A DNA stretch of 64,000 nucleotides from Loxodes magnus (Eukaryota; Ciliophora; Karyorelictea; Loxodida; Loxodidae): NCBI GenBank assembly GCA_946699065.1, contig CAMPDV010000042.1:124001-188000 (forward strand). The letters run 5' to 3'. Positions 58,001-64,000 of this stretch are shown here, piece after piece. The notes under the pieces were generated by a model. That model was not told the origin of the DNA, ran no database searches, and worked only from the letters and a program-made list of their open reading frames with translations. Position numbers and translations under genes: made by a program. Within the stretch, counting starts at the first letter, position 1. Every line of letters starts with the position of its first letter.

Positions 58001-61000
58001 AAAAGCAGACAACTAGGAGATGAAATCGTTTACATATTAAATAGGAAAGATTAAGAAGAAAAGTTAGGAAACACTTGTGAAAAACCTCCTCTCTTAATAA
58101 ATCCACTTCTTGTTGGAGAAACTACGACTCAAAAAGAAATTTTAAAAAGCAGTTAAAAATTAATGTCCCGAGCAATGGATGAATTTGATTGCAGAGACTT
58201 TAGCTAAAGAAGACACAGTTGTTCATAAGAATAGTTGAATGATTTTTTCGATGGATTTATTTAATTTCTAGATAAGCCTGGAAAAGTGCTAACTAATGTT
58301 TGTATCAATGAGCAAGGATTGATAGAAATCCCAGTTGAAGATTATGCAAGTGTAAGCTTAGTACTAGTAAATCGAAACTAGCTAATCTTCAAAAACATTG
58401 GACTTAAAGAAGTAACTCACTAGCTTCCCCTAAAAGATATCTCACTTTAAGAAGGATTACTTCTAAATAGTTCATATGCAGAGACAAGAATCCCTACTAC
58501 TCTTTTACAAAATGAAGAAATTAAGATAGAAGACCTTGCAAGTGCATAATTGACTATTGTAGATAGTCTCTCTAAAGCTTTTGATGTATTAATTCAGGAA
58601 GCTAAAAGTATGCGCAAAGATTAAGTTGAGAAAGAGTTATAAGAATGGCGTTTTTTGACGAATTGAAATAAGTTAAGTAAAGAAAAAAAGGATTCTCTTT
58701 ATGATAAATACTTCAGTCATGAACTAAACGTCTTCCTTAAGTTTAAAGATCCTCAGTACTTCGAATCCACTGTAAAGCCATTCTTAACTAATAAAATAGA
58801 AAAGCAATTTATAGATTTGCTACTACTAGACTAAGACTTATCAAATTTCAGTCAAATTAATCAAATTCAAAAGTTAAACGACTTTGAAAAAGCCCTTTTA
58901 TCGAAAGCTCTTAGCAAAAAATACTAAATTTAACCCTAGAAATTTAGTGACTCAGATTTTAATAAATATTTTGACACTGTTCTATTACTTGCTAAGGATT
59001 TAAATGAAGATGAGTTGGCTTAAATGATTGAAGAAGAAAAGATGAGAGCTTAAGAAGAGGCAAGAAGCTAAATCAAAGTAGCATAAAGTTAGGCAAAGGA
59101 TTCTTCAATAAATCTAGAATGTGATAAAATGTCTTAACCTAGAATGCGTATGGCAAAAAAATGTGCAACAAGATCAAGTTCAACTAATATGGTGATTTAT
59201 GTAAAAACTTTAACTGGAAAAACAATTAATTTAGATGTTGAACCATCAGACTCAATTGAAACATTAAAATAAAAAATATAAGATAAAGAAGGAATCCCTC
59301 CTGATTAATAACGAATTATTTTCAATGGAAAATAGTTGGAAGATGGAAGATTACTTTCTGATTATAACATCTAGAATGGAGCAACACTACATCTAGTACT
59401 AAGACTAAGAGGAGGTCCTTCATCTCCTTAATAATCTGAGATTTATCCAGATAGCAAATTAGAAAATGAAGAAGAATATTTGCTAGAATAAAGGACTCAA
59501 TAATAGTAGTTTTACAAAGTAATGAGTTCTACTAAAGAATATTCTGAAACTCACTATTTTAATCAAAAGAATCCCTTATAGTTTTCTACCCTTATTCTCA
59601 AAACTCCATTCTTCTCCAAAGTTGCCATGTAAGATAAACCTCATAATCTCGACTTCACTTTTATGTATTCTATCAGTAATTTAGCCGAAGCACTTACAAC
59701 TTTAGCCCTTTTAGATCTGCCTTTTTAGGCTGGATAGCATGGATTCAAACCTGAAGGAAGAGGAGTAGTTATAAAAGCAGCGAGCAATATGATTCTATAT
59801 TGCAAGAAAATGGGAGTAGTTTAAGAAAATATATTGGAAGATATTATTACAGCTGTACGATACTTTGATCCTGAAGACCGATATTTCACTAATAGTTAGG
59901 GATAAAAAATAGAAAAAGGGTTAAAAGAATTCACTACAGACAAAATTACTGGTTGCTAGGTGGTTATTACTAACTTAACCTCTTATCATCTTAATCTTTC
60001 AATACTTGCTGAAATTCCTAAGTTCTCAATACCTATAGGAACTTAAGAATCCTATAAGCAAAAGCTAATAAGTCTTCCTTCTTACTAAACAAACGCCATC
60101 GAATTCCTGTTTTACTTCCCTAAAGCATGTCCAGTTGTGCATGCAGGTATAAATGTATCTAACTTAGGAAAAGTTGTTAGTAAGAGCAAAGTTCTAAACT
60201 ACCAAGTAAAAGATATATTAGATGAAGAGAAAACTTTATCCAAGCAAGTTAGTTTCAAAGAAGTTTTAGATAAAGGCAGTGATCAGCAAATCCTAGACTG
60301 GGTGTAGAATAACAAGCTACTTTATAGTGATTTCTAATTTTAAGAAATTTATGACTTACTAGAAAAAAAAGAATTCTATACTGCCTTCCTTTAGTTACTA
60401 AACTAAAGAATGCTTTTCGATAGTAAAACTTACTAGTACTCGTTTTTGCATTTAGATATGAATGGTATTTATGAATGAATTATGCTTAACATTGAAAGTC
60501 AAAATTTACAAATAGGGAATGCCAAGTTCTTCAAATCTCCATAAATCCAATTCTCCTAATATTAATCTAATAAAATCCAGGAATTTAGGCCTCTAATAAA
60601 CTCAAGAACATATTAGATGAAAGGGTAAGAAATAATGAATAAAGAATTGAGTTAGAAGTATAATGAATATTTGGCTTACTTAGTCGAGAAATGCTAATAT
60701 AGAACAGACTATGATAACTTAATATGGTGTTATTACTTACTTTTGCAAGATAGAATCGAAGATACCTTCATTCTAAACTCTAGCATCAAGGATTTGAATA
60801 TTATATAATAAGATTACCTGAGATGCTATTTAGATCTTTGCTAGCAAAGTGATTTTAAATTAGCTTCTTCTTTATCAGAAAAGCATAAGCAAACTCCTAT
60901 ACCTAAATGGAAGAAGCTCTTTACTGAAATATACTAGAAACTTGAATCTACAGGAGTATATTAAGAGTAAAAATAGATATCAAAGGACTTATTGGTAAGC

Positions 61001-61588
61001 AAAGAGCCTGAATTAACTTTCTAGATAATCCAGAATTATATAAAGCTTAGAGTAGTGATGAATGTTTAAAGCATTGTAGTCAAGTACTTCTAAATAGATC
61101 TTGAAGTACTGTTTTCAAGAAATCCTTTCTTTTCCTAAAATTTAGAACTTGATTATGTTACTCCTATAGTTCAGGAAACATTTAAGGATATAAAGCCAGA
61201 TTAATAGATTCCAATATGTTAGCAATTGAATACTAGAGATTTATATGTTCAAGTGGAATATGATTCGGGACCACTTGGAAGTAAGAAGAAATCAGGTTAA
61301 ATGTATTTTTGGTCGCCTTTGACAATCTAAATAATTTAGAATCTAGGATAAGTAAAAGTAATTCATCAGAATAAACCTTTACCAAAGGTTTATGTTAAAT
61401 GCTTCTCAAAAATGAAAGGATCTACTAGTACCTAATTTTACAAGGATGGCTATACTGACATAAGAGGTAGATTTGACTACATTAGTCTTAATAATAATAT
61501 TCTAAACTAGGTAGAAAAATTCGCCTTATTGATAGTAAGCGACTCCTTTGGAGCAGTAGTAAGAGAAGCTCAAGTTCCAACAAACTGA
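55049..61588 (+). CDS. Giant 2179-aa protein with an internal ubiquitin domain
   Basis: One open frame, ATG 55049 to TGA 61586, no intron needed. N-terminal 330 residues: helical ([20 protein letters not shown]). From about 470 to 1060 there are repeated beta-rich segments resembling Ig- or macroglobulin-like folds ([40 protein letters not shown]), without a thioester CGEQ motif. An acidic helical linker (KMRAQEEARSQIKVAQSQ) precedes a complete ubiquitin at residues 1381-1456 ending LRLRGG. Then follow PSSPQQ and a mixed helical/beta C-terminal region of 720 residues ([34 protein letters not shown]). No signal peptide or TM is seen, so it is probably cytosolic. The family outside ubiquitin is not recognised. 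Trp is rare and mixed TGG/TGA. The gene is sure. Confidence 0.9.
59189..59416 (+). other. Complete ubiquitin domain inside the giant protein
   Basis: 76 residues, [20 protein letters not shown] to LRLRGG. Relative to ubiquitin, the hydrophobic patch L8/I44/V70, Lys 6, 11, 27, 29, 33 and 48, and the GG end are kept, while Lys63 is Asn. Gln40, Gln41 and Gln49 are TAA, TAA and TAG. It is preceded by SSSTN and followed by PSSPQQ, so it is capped at both ends unless a protease cuts after GG. Confidence 0.95.
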
Positions 61589-62699
61589 GAATTTTAAATT
61601 TCTATTTAACATAAAAAAATAAATCTCAAGCATTGAAAGTCATAAATTAGTAGCCTTTTATCTCAAAACTAATCTTAATATCTAAAATTAGATATAAGGT
61701 TAAGCTTTCTACAATTTAATCAAAAAAAGCTAATAATACAGCTATAAAGAGTACGAGAGTTAATAATAATTAGCATATCTTCTATCTTAATAAGATTAAT
61801 GTAGTCAAAAAATATTAAACAAGTACATAGAAATTAAGATTTGAAAGTATGCTTTGTTTAATTTAGTATCTTAACTTTATATTCTATCTCTTTCTCTAAG
61901 TAAAGCTTTAATACATCCTAAATCTAAAATAAATATTCCTTTAATAGCTTTATCATTATAAAAGGTTTATTAATACTCCTAGACCTAAATGGGTTATTTG
62001 ATTTATAAGTTAGAAATAATTTTACGAAATGCCTTTGCTAATAAATATTGCCAAAACTGAAATGCTATAATTAATTTATTCCTTTTGACTTAAAAATTGT
62101 AATTAGATTAGACTTTTAAAATTTAATAATCTTAAGACTTAATATTTCCCTTAATGAGATGTAGATGATTCTTTATTTAATTACATATCAATATCTTTAA
62201 CTAAGCTTTCTACTTTACTTCTTTCACTACCAAACATCCTACTTCTGATGATGCTTAAACTACTACTTTTCTTACTAACTATAAGCTTTTTTCTATCTCT
62301 AGCAAACGTAATAGCTTATATGTATCTGCTGGTAATAGGCTATTGATTATTTTAAGTTTAAAAGTAAATAGTGACCACATCTCACTTTAGAGAACCTTAA
62401 CTTAACTCAGATACTTTACTTCTATTTACATTATCTATACTGAAAATGAAGTCAAAAGATCTTAAATACAATTGCTCTAGATTAAGCAATAAGGATAAGA
62501 TTATTACTTATGATAGATTTAAGATACAATTGTAGTAATAGAAACCTAAAGTCTTAATATCTATTTTAAAAGTGAAATATGGAAAAAATGATAACTAAAT
62601 GAGAATCTTTGAAGTGAAATAAAATTAAAGACTTATATCTTAAGAAATGGTAAAACGAGATTCGAAATATTTATAAAAGTAAATTTCTTCGAATAAAGG
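61589..62699. other. Convergent intergenic region
   Basis: 1.1 kb, AT-rich. The last 250 bases contain an attractive plus-strand frame that continues antisense through a SNARE exon and is rejected. Otherwise nothing seen. Confidence 0.45.
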
Positions 62700-63396
62700 T
62701 CAGAGGAAAATTATTATGCACAATAGTGAAACAAACAAACAGCATGCTGTTGAAGATAATTTACAAATAGATGTGTTTTGAAGCAGTTTTTCTAGCTTTT
62801 TATTAGATTTATTAAGTTGGAAAGACGCTTGATCTACCTAAATTGAAAAATTACGTTTTGATCTACTTTTAATAGGAGCTTTTCATGCAAGCCAATTTCA
62901 TCATGAATTTCAAATCCAATAAGCTTTATTCTTTGAATAGTCTCTTGGAAATCTCCAAGTTTTTAATCTTGCTTTTATAGATGCATTGTCTATGTATACA
63001 ACAGCTAATCGTCATTATATAATTGATAGTAATCATAAGGTTCTCCTTTCTATTAGTTCTAACATATAAAATTAATACTTGAAATCCCAATTTAGCATTT
63101 TTGCTAGTACTCTTGCTCGTCAACTTTTATAGATACTAAAGCTAGGTTTCTATATTTTAGATTTAATCCCTTTTGTTTTGAATTTCCTTTTTAGATAACA
63201 GATTATTTTTCTCACAATTATCAATCTAAGCAAATAAATCATCTACTTCAACAGCTAATTCCATTGTTTCACTTTTCAGTTTTTTCTCGAACTAGAATGT
63301 AGGTTTTCCCTTTTGCTTAGCTTAAGCTAATTCTTGAGCAGTGTTATTTGCGATTTGAAGGAGCTAGTTTGTTCTGTTAATTTCTTTTGAAATCAT
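62700..63396 (-). CDS. Qc-type SNARE (syntaxin-8/SYP-like), C-terminally anchored
   Basis: 219 aa from exons 63079-63396, 62855-63058 and 62700-62837 (introns of 20 and 17 nt). N-terminal helical domain: MISKEINRTNQLLQIANNTA, LKSETMELAVEVDDLFAQID, then KKEIQNKRDQIQNIETQLQY, like the Habc/coiled region of Qc SNAREs. The SNARE motif, about 134-194, reads QKQDQKLGDFQETIQRIKLI, GFEIHDEIGLHEKLLLKVDQ, then NVDQASFQLNKSNKKLEKLL. It is followed by a C-terminal TM anchor (ACCLFVSLLCIIIFL, 205-219) ending at the TGA at 62700. Aligned to syntaxin-8, the zero-layer Gln position appears to be His164. Both introns are required: only the spliced product gives heptads followed by the anchor. Likely acts in endosomal or Golgi fusion. 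Confidence 0.87.
62838..62854 (-). other. 17-nt intron of the SNARE gene
   Basis: Minus-strand GTAATTTTTCAATTTAG, splitting the SNARE motif between KVDQN and VDQASFQLN. The other intron, 20 nt (GTATTAATTTTATATGTTAG), is at 63059-63078. Confidence 0.85.
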
Positions 63397-64000
63397 TTTA
63401 AGATATTAAATGTATTCTTGAACTACTATTTTATATTATATTTCATTCCTTATTTAAACCTTCTTAATTATACTCAGTCCTTACTGCTTAAGAGATTACT
63501 ACCTTACTAGCTTCTGTCTTTTATTTATACCTTAGAGCTTATTAATTATCTTCCTGCTAGCTTAGTTGTTCTTTATATATGACTAAAATAGTTAATTTGC
63601 TAGTTATTATATTATAACAAGACACTTATTTATTTAATGGATTATAAGGTTAATATATAAGATATTCATTTCCGGAAGTTATAGAAAAGCTTTACAAACT
63701 TAAGTCTTAATAAGAGTTTAGACTATTAATTTTCATCCTGCTATTTAATAATGCAAACATGCTAAATACTTAAACTGATTCTTAATTCTGATATTTTAAT
63801 AGGTTAGTTTTAGTCTTTATTTTTAATTCTGGGTAGGAGCTAATCACTCTTAATTTAAATGGCTAAACTTTTCTTATAAGCTACTCTTATTTTAGTAGCC
63901 TTTTATCTTATATTATCCCTACCTTTAATAACTATATGCTTAAAGAGTTATAAACCTATTACTTATAAAAAGCATTTTAGTTTCCATTTTAGATAAGAAA
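63397..64000. other. Upstream region of the SNARE gene
   Basis: 604 bases of AT-rich spacer to the window edge; no supported gene. Confidence 0.4.

Noticed and set aside
62447-62785. Attractive plus-strand frame (MKSKDLKYNCSRLSNKDKII ... NLQIDVF)
   Set aside because: Its last third is exactly antisense to the final SNARE exon, which is supported by the SNARE motif and membrane anchor. It shows that open frames without homology are weak evidence under this code.
1-64000. tRNA, rRNA, telomere repeats, CRISPR, LTR or virus-like elements, DNA transposons
   Set aside because: I looked for T-loop GGTTCRAATCC-type motifs, long direct repeats, reverse-transcriptase or integrase motifs and telomeric repeats, and found none convincing by eye. 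A covariance-model or profile search would be decisive.

Overview
The window is nuclear DNA of a ciliate that uses a karyorelict-type genetic code (Loxodes-like, NCBI table 27). In every gene I can recognise, TAA and TAG are read as Gln, TGA is read as Trp inside the frame, and TGA is also the only terminator. Homology fixes this: the catalytic Gln of an ARL8 GTPase is TAA; the Trp of DVWAVGC in a NEK kinase, of KIWDLGG in ARL8 and of TKGLWIW in a guanylate-binding protein are TGA; and invariant Gln residues of a ubiquitin domain are TAA/TAG. Standard-code ORF calling therefore shreds the genes. All gene models below were read by eye with this code. The DNA is strongly AT-rich, with no telomere repeats, rRNA or recognisable tRNA.

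Introns are tiny (16-28 nt, GT..AG, most often GTAA..TAG). They were placed where a conserved protein needs a frame change, or where a GTAAG..AG block interrupts homology.

Layout, left to right. 72-3669: a minus-strand coiled-coil protein and a four-TM protein. 4436-14831, plus strand: a type II membrane protein that may be a glycosyltransferase, an axonemal-dynein-light-chain-like coiled-coil protein, and a divergent kinase-like protein. 14955-26262, minus strand: a 1451-aa Gln/Glu/Lys-rich protein, an unknown protein, CTU1 (tRNA thiolation), an unknown protein, and an OSCA/TMEM63-type channel. 27064-27930, plus strand: ATP12. 28853-36117: an unknown protein, weaker loci, and an NRF-6-type acyltransferase. 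38545-46142: ARL8, a possible convergent gene, a NEK kinase, a further unknown locus, and a GRIP-domain golgin. 48300-63396: a coiled-coil protein, a GBP-coiled-coil-C2HC-PX protein, a 2179-aa protein with a complete ubiquitin embedded in it, and a Qc-like SNARE.

Several products belong to membrane traffic (ARL8, GRIP golgin, PX-bearing GBP, SNARE) or cilia (p28-like protein, NEK), as expected of a ciliate. They are not an operon. The most unusual items are the internal ubiquitin and the GBP-PX fusion. Because almost any frame is open when all three stop codons can be sense, ORFs without recognisable homology are given low confidence. One attractive frame proved to be antisense to a real SNARE exon, which shows how misleading such frames can be.
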